A program made the translations under genes and the position numbers. Positions 41,595-50,365 of a DNA stretch of 64,000 nucleotides are shown one piece after another. Location: NCBI GenBank assembly GCA_910587005.1, contig CAJULB010000004.1:186001-250000 (forward strand). The letters are read 5' to 3'. How positions within the stretch are numbered: the first letter of the stretch is position 1; each line of letters opens with the position of its first letter. The notes under the pieces were generated by a model that saw nothing but the letters and a program-made list of their open reading frames with translations, ran no database searches and had not been told where the DNA came from. Source of the stretch: an uncultured Christensenellaceae bacterium (GTDB lineage Bacteria > Bacillota > Clostridia > Christensenellales > Borkfalkiaceae).

Positions 41595-41945
41595 TCATTT
41601 TAATCCGCTGTCGGCGGTAAACTCCTCGATAATCGCCTGATAAGTCTGCATTAACCCGCTGTAAAACTTATTTATAAGCTCCATTTCGCGCTTAATGCAG
41701 TTAACGGGCGATTGCAGCTCGTCCGCGCGGTATAAAAGCCTAAGCTCGGTCAGCAGTTTCATATGCTTGACCAAATCGCCAGAGGTATGCGTCGGCGATT
41801 TAAGCTTTTTTCCCACTTCTTCAAGCTTGTTTACAAGACTGATAGTTTTGTTGATTAGCTTGTGCTGCTGCCTTCTTTTTTCTTCCCACGCTATTTTTGC
41901 GGATAAATCGCGCAGTGAGTCAAGCCTCTCCCTCAAATCGTTCAT
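41595..41945 (-). CDS. Hypothetical helical protein divergent from an XRE gene
   Basis: A 116-aa protein, strongly charged and without hydrophobic segments; long stretches such as KLINKTISLVNKLEEVGKKL and MKLLTELRLLYRADELQ suggest helices, perhaps a coiled coil. I do not recognise a family. AGGAGC precedes the ATG. It is divergent from the small XRE gene at 42077 and shares an intergenic region with palindromes, so that regulator probably controls it. Confidence 0.7.
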   Translation of the reverse strand: MNDLRERLDSLRDLSAKIAWEEKRRQQHKLINKTISLVNKLEEVGKKLKSPTHTSGDLVKHMKLLTELRLLYRADELQSPVNCIKREMELINKFYSGLMQTYQAIIEEFTADSGLK

Positions 41946-41971
41946 AGTATCGTGCTCCTTTTTAGTATACC

Positions 41972-42058
41972 TAATGTAAACATTATATTAATATTATTAT
42001 CTATTTGTCAAACGTTTTCCAGCTTTATAATTTGTGCATTACCTAATGTTTAAATTAG
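41972..42058. promoter_or_regulatory. Divergent promoter region with two operators
   Basis: TAATGT-AA-ACATTA (41972-41985) is a perfect palindrome; CTAATGTTTAAATTAG (42043-42058) is a near copy, both preceded by ACC or ATAC-C. Between them TTGTCA and TATAAT (spacing 15) form a plus-strand promoter. The second site overlaps the expected transcription start of the XRE gene. Confidence 0.65.
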
Positions 42059-42076
42059 TTTATGTGGAGATATACT

Positions 42077-42280
42077 ATGAAATTAAGAATTCTTGAAATT
42101 CTAAAAGAAAAAGGCAAAACCAAATATTGGTTAAATATGCAATTAGGTTTAAGTTTTCAAAATTGCAACAAATTACTTTATAATCAAACAACTATGATTA
42201 AATTTTCAACGTTGCAGGCTTTGTGCGAAATTTTGGAATGCACCCCAAACGATTTGTTTGAAGAATATCACACAAAGTAA
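42077..42280 (+). CDS. Small XRE-family HTH regulator
   Basis: A 67-aa protein: MKLRILEILKEKGKTKYWLN, MQLGLSFQNCNKLLYNQTTM, IKFSTLQALCEILECTPNDL, FEEYHTK. This is the short Cro/C1 type (HTH_26-like). The start is placed at the ATG with GGAG ten bases before, rather than the in-frame ATG 15 bases upstream. Likely autoregulated through the two palindromes. Confidence 0.85.
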   Translation: MKLRILEILKEKGKTKYWLNMQLGLSFQNCNKLLYNQTTMIKFSTLQALCEILECTPNDLFEEYHTK

Positions 42281-42285
42281 AATTA

Positions 42286-42315
42286 AACGGCGCCACCTCA
42301 ATCGGTGGCGCCGTT
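42286..42315. terminator. Bidirectional terminator between XRE and iscR-like genes
   Basis: A 12-bp perfect stem (AACGGCGCCACC) with a 6-base loop between convergent genes. Confidence 0.8.
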
Positions 42316-42332
42316 CTTCAAAAAACTATAAA

Positions 42333-42734
42333 TTATTTAATTAAATCTTTAAGCGTTTTAGAGGTTAAAAAATTCATTATCACCTCGTCAAGCTCTTTAA
42401 ACAGCGGTAAAGTCATACAGTTGCACGCGTTTTCGCACGGAGCCGCACCGCTTTCAAGGCAGGAAACAGGCGCAAGCGTACCCTCGCCCGAAAGCAGAAT
42501 TTCCGCAACGGTGTACTCGTCCGCAGGGCGCGCAAGCTTGTAACCTCCGCTTTTTCCGCGTGCGCTTACCACAAACCCCGCCGCCGAAAGCTGTTTTGCC
42601 GAGGCTTCGAGGTATTTCAAAGATTCGTGCTGGCGCTGGGCAATATCTGCAAGCGAAATAAATCCCGCGCCCTCGTTCTTCGCCAAATCTATCATAATTT
42701 TAAGGGCGTTTCTGCCCTTTGTCGTTATCATCAT
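42333..42734 (-). CDS. iscR: Rrf2-family regulator, IscR-like
   Basis: A 133-aa winged-helix protein that senses Fe-S status. The HTH is in ISLADIAQRQHESLKYLEA, ARGKSGGYKLARPADEYTV is the wing, and CLESGAAPCENACNCMTLPL carries closely spaced Cys suited to bind a [2Fe-2S] cluster. It lies near nifS-nifU but separated by the XRE module and repeats, and the nifS promoter has a matching inverted repeat. Confidence 0.88.
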   Translation of the reverse strand: MMITTKGRNALKIMIDLAKNEGAGFISLADIAQRQHESLKYLEASAKQLSAAGFVVSARGKSGGYKLARPADEYTVAEILLSGEGTLAPVSCLESGAAPCENACNCMTLPLFKELDEVIMNFLTSKTLKDLIK

Positions 42735-42776
42735 AAAAATTTACCCGATTAAATAAAATTGAAACGTGCACTACGT

Positions 42777-42914
42777 TGAAACGTGTCATGCTGACGCTTG
42801 CGGAAGCATCTCAAAGTAGTTTACAACGTATGTTAAGGCAGTTATGGGTTGCGCATATTACTATCAGATTCTTCACTGCGTTCAGAATGACACACAACCA
42901 ACGCTCAGAATGAC
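42777..42914 (-). repeat. REP-like repeats, inverted copy plus a short relative
   Basis: TGTCATGCTGACGCTTGCGG, then AAGCATCTCAAAGTAGTTTA is the reverse complement of the family consensus. It is followed by TATCAGATTCTTCACTGCGT and TCAGAATGAC motifs of the second family. It lies between nadA and iscR. Confidence 0.75.
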
Positions 42915-42952
42915 GGTAACACAAACGCGCTTAAACGGCGCATATTACGGGG

Positions 42953-43867
42953 TTAACCGCCGTATTCAATCATTTTCTCAATACACTTAACCGCCTTTAA
43001 ACGCGTTTCCTCGTCTAAAATTATCTCCTCGCCGCCCGTGCCCGTAAGACAGCTGTATACGTCGGGCAGAGTGGTCAGCTTCATATTATGGCATACAAGG
43101 TCTTTGGAAAGCGGATAAAACTTCTTTTGCGGGCACTTATACTGCAAATGCTCGGCAATGGCGTTTTCCGTGCCTATAATAAACTCCTGCGCGTCCGATT
43201 TTATCGCAAAGTCCATTATACCCGAGGTCGAACCGACGTAATCGGCAAGCTCCGCAACCTCCGCGCGGCACTCGGGATGCACCAAAAACAGCGCGTTCGG
43301 GTGCGCAGCTTTCGCGGTTATAACGTCGGCTTTTTCCATTCTTGCGTGAGTGGGGCAACCGCCCGACAAAAGCTTGAAATTTTTTTCGGGAACCTGCGAA
43401 CGCACGTACGAGCCGAGGTTTATATCCGGAATGAACAGAATATTTTTCTGCGGAATAGCCTTGCATATCTTAACCGCGCTTGACGAGGTAACGCATACGT
43501 CCGCAACGGTTTTAAGGCTTGCGGTGGTGTTGATATACGCAACCACGGCGTAATCGGGATAGCGCTTTTTCACCTCCGCAATAATTTCCCTGTCCAACTG
43601 CTCCGCCATAGGACAGCCCGCCTGCGGGTGGGAAAGAATAACCTTTTTCTGCGGTGAAAGCATCTTCACCGTTTCAGCCATAAAGCGCACTCCGCACATA
43701 AGCACCGTGCTTTGAGGCGCGGTTTTCGCCTTTACGGAAAGCGCGTAGCTGTCGCCGACAAAGTCCGCTATTTCGCAGATTTCTTCCGACATATAGCTGT
43801 GGGCTAAAATGCAAACGTCCTTTTCCTTTTTAAGCTTTAAAATTTCCTGCTGTAAGTCTTTAATCAT
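42953..43867 (-). CDS. nadA: Quinolinate synthase NadA
   Basis: NadA condenses iminoaspartate with dihydroxyacetone phosphate to quinolinate in NAD synthesis, and needs a [4Fe-4S] cluster. The 304-aa protein has VCILAHSYMSEEICEIADFV, and the three cluster Cys in VLMCGVRFMAE, SGGCPTHARM and SCLTGTGGEE. The start MIKDLQQEIL is preferred over an in-frame extension. nadB and nadC are not adjacent; the closeness to Fe-S genes may be functional or accidental. Confidence 0.95.
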   Translation of the reverse strand: MIKDLQQEILKLKKEKDVCILAHSYMSEEICEIADFVGDSYALSVKAKTAPQSTVLMCGVRFMAETVKMLSPQKKVILSHPQAGCPMAEQLDREIIAEVKKRYPDYAVVAYINTTASLKTVADVCVTSSSAVKICKAIPQKNILFIPDINLGSYVRSQVPEKNFKLLSGGCPTHARMEKADVITAKAAHPNALFLVHPECRAEVAELADYVGSTSGIMDFAIKSDAQEFIIGTENAIAEHLQYKCPQKKFYPLSKDLVCHNMKLTTLPDVYSCLTGTGGEEIILDEETRLKAVKCIEKMIEYGG

Positions 43868-43946
43868 AGTATAACCTTTTATATCGCATAAAATTATACA
43901 ATATTCTACCGCCGAGGTCAATAAATTTTTCGGCTATTTAAAAGCG

Positions 43947-43973
43947 GGCGGCGGCGCAAATTGCGCCGCCGCC
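43947..43973 (-). terminator. glgB terminator
   Basis: A 13-bp near-continuous palindrome (GGCGGCGGCGCAA) followed on the minus strand by CTTTTAAAT. Confidence 0.75.
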
Positions 43974-43987
43974 TTAATTTTATTACT

Positions 43988-45982
43988 TTATTTTTTTAAA
44001 GGCGGAATTTGCGGTATATGCGACAAATCGTTTTTAGCCTCCGCGTGCTCGCGCTTAATGCGTGTGCGCACGGTTTTTTCCGTCTTCTTTTCTTCCTCGG
44101 TCGCCTCTATATACGGCACCTCGAAAATAGCCGACTCGAACGGGCGCAGATTGAAAATAAGCTTGTATTTTCTTCCGTCGCAAAGCTCCTCCTTCGCCTC
44201 TATTTCAAGCGGATTGCCGTCGGGATATGTTGAGAATATGCGTTTATAAACGCCCGCTACGGGCGCGCCCACGCCCATTTCCCAACGCTCTACGGGCGCG
44301 AAATTGCACACGAATATAAGCGCGTTATTGTAATTCCACGGGTTGCGCCTTATAAACGTGAATATGTTGCGGTTATAGTCCCCGCTGTTTATCCACTCGA
44401 AGGTTTTCGGTCCTCCGCAATCGTTGTAAAGCACGGGGCGCTCGCGGTAAATATGGAGCAGTGCGCGCCAGCATTCCAGCACCTCGCGGTGCCCTTTATC
44501 GTCGCATAAGTGCCAGTCAAGACTGGTTTTGAAGTTCCACTCCCGCTCCTGCGCGAAGTCCTGCCCCATAAACAACAGCTTTTTGCCGGGGTGCCCTATC
44601 ATCATAGTATAGCACGTTTTAAGCGAGCCGAGCTTATCCAGCTTGTTCCCGGGGAATTTGTTAATCATACTGCCCTTGCCGTACACAACCTCGTCGTGGG
44701 ACAGCACAAGCATATAATTCTCGTCAAAGATATAATCCAGCGTGTGCGTCATAAGTCCGTGGTGGTAGGGGCGGAAAATCGGGTCGGTGTTGTAGTACTT
44801 TATACTGTCGTTCATCCAGCCCATATTCCATTTAAGCCCGAAGCCGAACCCGCCGTTTTTTGCGGGCTTGGTAATTCCCGCTATAATCGAGCTGTCCTCG
44901 GCTATTAAAAACGCGTCCGTACGCTGTCTTAAAACGCTGTTAAGGTGGCGGAAAAACTCAAAGCTCTCTAAATTTTCGTTACCGCCGTACATATTCGGGC
45001 GGTACTGCTCTCTGCCAAAGCTGTTGTAAAGCATCGCCGCAACCGCGTCCACGCGCAATGCGTCAACGTGGTATTTTTCCACCCAGAAAAACGCCGAAGC
45101 AATCAAAAAGTTGGAAACTTCCTTCTTGCCCAAATCGAAAGCCTTTGTTCCCCATTCGGGATATTCCGCTCGGAGCGGGTCTGCGTATTCGTAAAGGGGA
45201 GTTCCGTCGAAGTTTGCAAGCCCCCAGTCGTCTTTGGGAAAGTGCGCGGGCACCCAGTCGAGTATTACCCCTATGCCGTTTTTGTGCATATGGTCTACGA
45301 AATACATAAAATCCTCGGGCGAGCCGTAGCGCGCAGTCGGCGCAAAATAGCTTGTAACCTGATAGCCCCAGCTCGGGTCGAAGGGATATTCGCATATACC
45401 CATAAGCTCGATATGAGTGTAACCCATCCACTGCACGTATTCGCACAGCTCGTGCGCAAGTCTGCGGTAGTCCAGATACTGGTCCTCGTCCTGCTTCCAC
45501 GTATCCTTTTTCCAACTGCCGAGGTGAACCTCGTAAACGCTCATAGGCTTTTCAAGGAAGTTTCCCCCCTTGTTTTCCCTGCGCCATTTACTGTCGCCCC
45601 AAACATAGTTTTCAAGATTAGCCACAACCGAAGCGTTGTGCGGACGAAGCTCGGTGCGGTAGGCGTACGGGTCGATTTTTTCGACTTCGGAACCGTCCTC
45701 GCGCACAACAAGGTATTTGTATTTTACGCCCTCGCACATTCCGGGCACAAAAAGCTCCCAGATGCAGTCGTCAACCTTTTCCATAACGTCGCGCCACTTC
45801 GTCCAGCCGTTACCGTCGGAAATAACGCACACCGCGCGCGCATTGGGCGCCCACAGCACAAAATGCACGCCGCGCACGCCGTTTATTTCGCGTATATGCG
45901 CGCCCATTTTGTTGTATAGCTCGTAATGCGTTCCGTGATGGAACAGATATCTGTCCAAATCGCCGAAAAACCTGTTTTCCAT
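43988..45982 (-). CDS. glgB: 1,4-alpha-glucan branching enzyme
   Basis: GlgB puts alpha-1,6 branches into glycogen. The 664-aa protein has an N-terminal CBM48-like domain (HFVLWAPNARAVCVISDGNG) and the GH13 catalytic barrel: ILDWVPAHFPKDDWGL, DALRVDAVAAMLY with the nucleophile Asp, FLIAEDSS with the acid Glu, and LVLSHDEVVYGKGS. A Lys/Glu-rich tail follows the barrel's C-domain. It is third in an operon with a GH13 hydrolase and an unknown protein. GGGGGGC precedes the ATG. Confidence 0.95.
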   Translation of the reverse strand: MENRFFGDLDRYLFHHGTHYELYNKMGAHIREINGVRGVHFVLWAPNARAVCVISDGNGWTKWRDVMEKVDDCIWELFVPGMCEGVKYKYLVVREDGSEVEKIDPYAYRTELRPHNASVVANLENYVWGDSKWRRENKGGNFLEKPMSVYEVHLGSWKKDTWKQDEDQYLDYRRLAHELCEYVQWMGYTHIELMGICEYPFDPSWGYQVTSYFAPTARYGSPEDFMYFVDHMHKNGIGVILDWVPAHFPKDDWGLANFDGTPLYEYADPLRAEYPEWGTKAFDLGKKEVSNFLIASAFFWVEKYHVDALRVDAVAAMLYNSFGREQYRPNMYGGNENLESFEFFRHLNSVLRQRTDAFLIAEDSSIIAGITKPAKNGGFGFGLKWNMGWMNDSIKYYNTDPIFRPYHHGLMTHTLDYIFDENYMLVLSHDEVVYGKGSMINKFPGNKLDKLGSLKTCYTMMIGHPGKKLLFMGQDFAQEREWNFKTSLDWHLCDDKGHREVLECWRALLHIYRERPVLYNDCGGPKTFEWINSGDYNRNIFTFIRRNPWNYNNALIFVCNFAPVERWEMGVGAPVAGVYKRIFSTYPDGNPLEIEAKEELCDGRKYKLIFNLRPFESAIFEVPYIEATEEEKKTEKTVRTRIKREHAEAKNDLSHIPQIPPLKK

Positions 45983-46018
45983 AAATTGCCCCCCATATAT
46001 GCAAGAGTTTTATACTTT

Positions 46019-46561
46019 TTAATTCTTAATTTTTAATGCGGTAACATTATTGAGCCCGTTAAACCCGCCGACGGAAAAATCGCTTATTTTATCCGCTTCG
46101 CACAAATCAAACCGAACGTCTTCAAGCTTTTCGGGGTCTTCCGTAATGATAATTGCAGTGCACCTTAAATCTTCTTCCGTTTCGCCGAAGAAATCTATCG
46201 CCGCAACGTATTTTTCTTTCGGCAAACCTTTTATCGGCCTATATGCAATATGTTCCCCGATTATTCTCAGCATCGAACGTCTGTCCGCGCGGGCAAAAGC
46301 ATAATCTTCATAGTCGGAAATATTTTTAATCAATTCTTCCGCACTTTCCGCATCATTGCATTTTTTGTTAAAATCTTTTGTTGCCTGAATTGTTTCGGCG
46401 TATACGGTTGCGGCGAAAGCGTACAAGCCCGCGTTTCCGCCGTTTAAATTTATTTTATAATAAAGCGCCCTGTCCGTTTCGGGCATAAGACCTACTGCAA
46501 ACGATTCCCTTATTATCTCGTCAATAAGCTCATAATTTATCTTTACTACCGCCGCTTTCAA
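46019..46561 (-). CDS. Hypothetical protein within the glucan operon
   Basis: A 180-aa soluble protein, not recognised. It reads MKAAVVKINYELIDEIIRES, later KGLPKEKYVAAIDFFGETEE, DLRCTAIIITEDPEKLEDVR and ends in GLNNVTALKIKN. The start codon is TTG, supported by a leader (GCATATATA-GGGGG-CAATTT) almost identical to that of glgB. Position between two alpha-glucan enzymes suggests a link to glycogen metabolism, but that is only context. Confidence 0.75.
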   Translation of the reverse strand: MKAAVVKINYELIDEIIRESFAVGLMPETDRALYYKINLNGGNAGLYAFAATVYAETIQATKDFNKKCNDAESAEELIKNISDYEDYAFARADRRSMLRIIGEHIAYRPIKGLPKEKYVAAIDFFGETEEDLRCTAIIITEDPEKLEDVRFDLCEADKISDFSVGGFNGLNNVTALKIKN

Positions 46562-46595
46562 AATTGCCCCCTATATATGCAAGAGTTTTACACGT

Positions 46596-48641
46596 TTAAT
46601 CTGTATTTTTAAAGCTGTAATAATATACGCAAGCCGACTTTTCGGGCAGGGTTGCGAACAGTCTGCCGAACCTTACCTCCGCGCCGTGCTCAGTACAGTC
46701 AAAGCCTCCGTCACGGCAGAAAAATCTGCAAGTCATCTTTGCCCCGTCGCGCGGAACGCCCAATTCCCACACGGGCACGCTTAAAGCTATTTCGCTGTCG
46801 GAGCAGTTTATAATCACCGCACAGCACTCGTTTCCGTCAAATCTTCCGTATGCGATAAAGCCGTTGCCCGCGTCCAATTTTTTCACACTGCCCATTTTAA
46901 GACAGGGAATACGCTTGCGCAGTTCGATAGCCGCCCTGTGAAATTCAATCAGCTGCCAATCCTCGTTGCCCCACGGATACGTGCGTCTGCTGTCGGGGTC
47001 TGTCCAGCCTACCTGCCCCGCCTCGTCCGCGTAATATATCCCGGGCGAGCCGGGCCACGTCATCTGAATAAGCACGGCAAGCTCCATAGTGCGCTTGTCG
47101 GTATTGTAACCCGCCTCGTGCGGGCCTTTGGTGCTTATTCTGCCGACGGTGCGGTTTGTGCGCGTTAAAAACCTCGAATGGTCGTGGTTTGAAAGCTGGT
47201 TCAAAGCCGAATCCAGCGCTGGGCGCGGAAATTTGGACATATTCTTGAACATACTGTCGAAAAACTGCTTTCCGTCGTAAAGCCTGCCCCCGTCGAAGCT
47301 TTCGCTGTGCTTATCCATACCCGTCAAAAACCAGGTTACGGGCTCCATAAACGCGTCGTAATTCATTACCGAATCCCACTCTCCGCCCGCAAACCAGCTT
47401 TCCGGCGAGCCGTAGTGCTCGGCAAAAATAAACGCTTCGGGATTGCTTTCGCGCACCCTTTCGTGGAACTGCTTCCAGAATTTATGGTTAAATTTCTGAC
47501 TGTGCCCCAAATCCGCCGCAACGTCCAGCCGCCAACCGTCAGCGTTGTACGGCTCGGCAACCCATTTCGCGCCCGTATCAAGGATATATTCAACTAATTC
47601 TTCGCTCTGCTCGTAATTCAGTTTAGGCAGAGTCTGATATCCCCACCACCCCTCGTAATCGCTCTTTGCCTCGGCGGGCTTGTTAAATTTAAAGTAGCTT
47701 CTGTAAGGGCTTTTCGCCGACTGGTACGCGCCGTATTCATAGCCCTCTTTATTCAGATAAATTCCCTCGCGGTCAAGCCATTTATTGAACGAACCGCAGT
47801 GATTGAACACTCCGTCTATAACTACCTTCATTCCGCGGGAATGAATTTCCTTAACAAGCTCGGCAAAGTACGCGTTGCTCGCCTCCAAATTTTTGCGGGA
47901 GGTAACGCGCTTAATGTATTTGGGCGCGAAACCGTTGTGCTTTTCCCAGTACTGCATGCGGTGGTCAACGTCCTCTTCTATGACCGCTAAATGCGGGTCA
48001 ATATATCCGTAGTCCTGCGTATCGTACTTGTGGTTTGAGGGCGAAACGAAAAGCGGGTTGAAATAAATCGCCTCAACGCCTAAATATTGCAGATAGTCCA
48101 GCTTTTGCCATACCCCCTGCAAATCCCCGCCGTAAAAATTGTTCACGTCCAGCTCGTCGGGCAGCTTGTACCACTCCCGCACCCTGCGCGAATGTCCGCC
48201 CGTATAGTAATATTCGTTATCCTCCACGTCGTTATCGGGGTTGCCGTTGCAAAAACGGTCGGGAAAAATCTGATAAAATACCGTACCCTTCGCCCAGTCG
48301 GGCACCTTTTGGCCGGGCACAAACGAAAAATCGTACTCGGGCTGACTGTTTTCCACCCCGCCCAAACGGTTGTAGCAAACGGTATCGTCCTCGTCCACAA
48401 GCCTGAAATAGTATTTGACGGGCTTTGACGGGCATTTGAACGAAACTCCGAACCAGTCGAAGCTTCCGTCCGTCTTATATTTTTCCATAACCCGCTTTGC
48501 GCCGTTTATCATGGCGTAAGCCTTTAAAACGTCGTTTTTAAGCGTTCTTATTCTTATAGTAACCGTATCCCCCGCGCAAGGCTCGTACGGGGTTTTGAAA
48601 GTCTGGGTTTCATCGCTGAAAAGCGCCCGAATATTAATCAT
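46596..48641 (-). CDS. GH13 alpha-amylase/neopullulanase-like enzyme
   Basis: A 681-aa alpha-glucan hydrolase without signal peptide, so cytoplasmic. After an N-terminal CBM34-like domain (about 110 residues), FYQIFPDRFCNGNP opens the barrel. The four GH13 regions are VVIDGVFNHCG, DGWRLDVAADLGHS (nucleophile), AFIFAEHYGSPESW (acid) and LSNHDHSRFL. The set matches neopullulanase/maltogenic amylase-like enzymes acting on maltodextrins or glycogen. First gene of the operon leading to glgB. Confidence 0.9.
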   Translation of the reverse strand: MINIRALFSDETQTFKTPYEPCAGDTVTIRIRTLKNDVLKAYAMINGAKRVMEKYKTDGSFDWFGVSFKCPSKPVKYYFRLVDEDDTVCYNRLGGVENSQPEYDFSFVPGQKVPDWAKGTVFYQIFPDRFCNGNPDNDVEDNEYYYTGGHSRRVREWYKLPDELDVNNFYGGDLQGVWQKLDYLQYLGVEAIYFNPLFVSPSNHKYDTQDYGYIDPHLAVIEEDVDHRMQYWEKHNGFAPKYIKRVTSRKNLEASNAYFAELVKEIHSRGMKVVIDGVFNHCGSFNKWLDREGIYLNKEGYEYGAYQSAKSPYRSYFKFNKPAEAKSDYEGWWGYQTLPKLNYEQSEELVEYILDTGAKWVAEPYNADGWRLDVAADLGHSQKFNHKFWKQFHERVRESNPEAFIFAEHYGSPESWFAGGEWDSVMNYDAFMEPVTWFLTGMDKHSESFDGGRLYDGKQFFDSMFKNMSKFPRPALDSALNQLSNHDHSRFLTRTNRTVGRISTKGPHEAGYNTDKRTMELAVLIQMTWPGSPGIYYADEAGQVGWTDPDSRRTYPWGNEDWQLIEFHRAAIELRKRIPCLKMGSVKKLDAGNGFIAYGRFDGNECCAVIINCSDSEIALSVPVWELGVPRDGAKMTCRFFCRDGGFDCTEHGAEVRFGRLFATLPEKSACVYYYSFKNTD

Positions 48642-48718
48642 TAAAGCCGTTCCTTATGCGCTTTTATACGGCAAACCGATTTGCAAACAAATTTATATAT
48701 CGGTTAACCGCCTTAAAA

Positions 48719-48747
48719 ATTATAGCACAGCCCCCGTTTAAAGTCAA
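48719..48747 (-). promoter_or_regulatory. Promoter of the glucan operon
   Basis: TTGACT-N17-TATAAT with TG before the -10 box, minus strand, about 75 bases upstream of the amylase gene. Confidence 0.75.
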
Positions 48748-48815
48748 TACGGAATTTTCACCGTAAACACGCGCTCTATATATAAATTTTCCGCACTTCA
48801 AAAATAATATTTTTA

Positions 48816-48844
48816 TTGACTTTAAAACTGCCGTATGATATGAT
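48816..48844 (+). promoter_or_regulatory. Promoter of the first YitT gene
   Basis: TTGACT-N17-TATGAT, plus strand, about 55 bases before the gene. Confidence 0.65.
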
Positions 48845-48903
48845 TTAAAAGCTTTGGGCGCAAGCTTGAAGCCATACAGACTAAACATTATCAAGAGAGT
48901 AAG

Positions 48904-50088
48904 ATGAAACGCAAAAAAAATGTTGAAAACATTGACGAAAGCGAAGTAAAAGCAGACGTCGCACCCTCCGAAAACACCAACGAGGCAACCGTGGAAGCGG
49001 AAACGGCGGCTACGGTTTCAGCGGCGGCAAGCAAGCCCGAGCCTCAGCCCGACGTCTCCGCAGATGCGGCGGCCGCCGCAAAAGAGCAGTCGGGACTTGT
49101 CGTAAACGGCAAAGTGCTTACCAAAGCCCAGCGCAACAAACGTACCGCGCTCAGATGGACGTTTATAACCTTCGGCGCGATATTAATGTCAATAAGCGTG
49201 TACTTCTTTCAGGTACCCAACAACTTCACGCTCGGCGGCGTAGGCGGCATTTCAATCGTACTCAGCAAATACATAACCCCCTTAAACTCTTTCACTCAAA
49301 GATTTTTGACGCAAGCGGTAATAATGGCGATTATCAACGTTTTACTGCTTATAATCGGTTTTATAATCCTCGGCAAGCAATGCACCTTCCGCACTATTTA
49401 CTGTTCGCTGTTGTATACGGGGCTTATATGGGTATTCGAATATATAGATATTATCGGACTGATAACCGGCGTACCCACTCCCAAGGGCGGCACACCTATC
49501 CCCCTGACCACGCAGTTTGACGAAGCGGGCGTTATGATTGCGGGAAGCAGTCAGCCGTTCCTCGAACTGTGCTTTTCCATTCTGCTGTTCGGCGTCGGCG
49601 GCGCGCTCATTTTCAACTGTGGCGCGTCCTCGGGCGGAACGGACATAATCGCGCTTATCACCAAAAAATACACAAAGCTGAACGTAGGCGTCGCGCTTAT
49701 GATTGTGGATTTGATAATAATCGTCGTATCCATATTCACTTTCAAAGACGTTTCAACCGCGCTGTACTCCTTCCTCGGACTGTTTGCAAGAACCTTCCTT
49801 TTGGACGGAGTTATTGAAAGCTTCGGCAAAACAAAGTATCTTACCATAATCACAAAGCACCCCGAAGACATAGGCGAATACATATTAACCGTGGTAAACC
49901 ACAGCTACACTATGTACGACGCGGAAGGCGGATACACGCACGAGCGCAAAAAGGTGATTGTAACGGTCTGCAAACGCAACGAAGCGCTTAAAATAAAGCT
50001 TAAAGTCAAACAGTTCGACCCCGAAGCGTTTGTAATCATTACCGACGCCAACGAAATTCTGGGCAAGGGCTTCGGCGGAACCTTTTAA
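48904..50088 (+). CDS. YitT family membrane protein, first paralogue
   Basis: A 394-aa protein with a charged, Ala/Glu-rich N-terminal extension of about 85 residues, then the YitT membrane domain (VPNNFTLGGVGGISIVLSKY, FNCGASSGGTDIIALITKKY) and a C-terminal DUF2179 domain (VVNHSYTMYDAEGGYTHERK, QFDPEAFVIITDANEILGKG). The family is of unknown transport role. The paralogue at 50366 lacks the extension. Confidence 0.88.
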   Translation: MKRKKNVENIDESEVKADVAPSENTNEATVEAETAATVSAAASKPEPQPDVSADAAAAAKEQSGLVVNGKVLTKAQRNKRTALRWTFITFGAILMSISVYFFQVPNNFTLGGVGGISIVLSKYITPLNSFTQRFLTQAVIMAIINVLLLIIGFIILGKQCTFRTIYCSLLYTGLIWVFEYIDIIGLITGVPTPKGGTPIPLTTQFDEAGVMIAGSSQPFLELCFSILLFGVGGALIFNCGASSGGTDIIALITKKYTKLNVGVALMIVDLIIIVVSIFTFKDVSTALYSFLGLFARTFLLDGVIESFGKTKYLTIITKHPEDIGEYILTVVNHSYTMYDAEGGYTHERKKVIVTVCKRNEALKIKLKVKQFDPEAFVIITDANEILGKGFGGTF

Positions 50089-50142
50089 CGGCGCATACCT
50101 CATTACAACACAATTACAACAATTAACGGCGCAAGCAAAAAC

Positions 50143-50313
50143 CGCCTTAATATGCGTTGTAAACTACTTCGAGATGCTTCGGCAAGCCTCAGCATGACAC
50201 CATTCTGCCATTCTGAACGTCCTTTCTGTCATTCTGAGCGTAAGCGAAGAATCTGATTGTCCTAACCCCACCCCCTGCCCTTACGGCTGTTGAGAAGACT
50301 AAGGGGGGTGGCA
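50143..50313. repeat. Cluster of three dispersed repeats
   Basis: In order: a REP-like copy (CGCCTTAATATGCGTTGTAA, GAGATGCTTCGGCAAGCC), two GTCATTCTGAGCG-type units, and a C-run/G-run unit containing CTTACGGCTGTTGAGAAG, which also occurs inverted near 10790. They fill the gap between the YitT genes. Confidence 0.75.
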
Positions 50314-50365
50314 CCATCACAACAATCAAGCAAGCGCATATTAAAACCACAAAATCTGGAACGAT

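Noticed and set aside
23392..43973. CRISPR array from the repeated GC-rich palindromes
   Set aside because: The GC palindromes are single terminators after genes, unrelated in sequence and without regular spacers; no cas gene is present.
45068..45919. A 283-codon plus-strand frame
   Set aside because: It is antisense to glgB and has no start signal or family resemblance.
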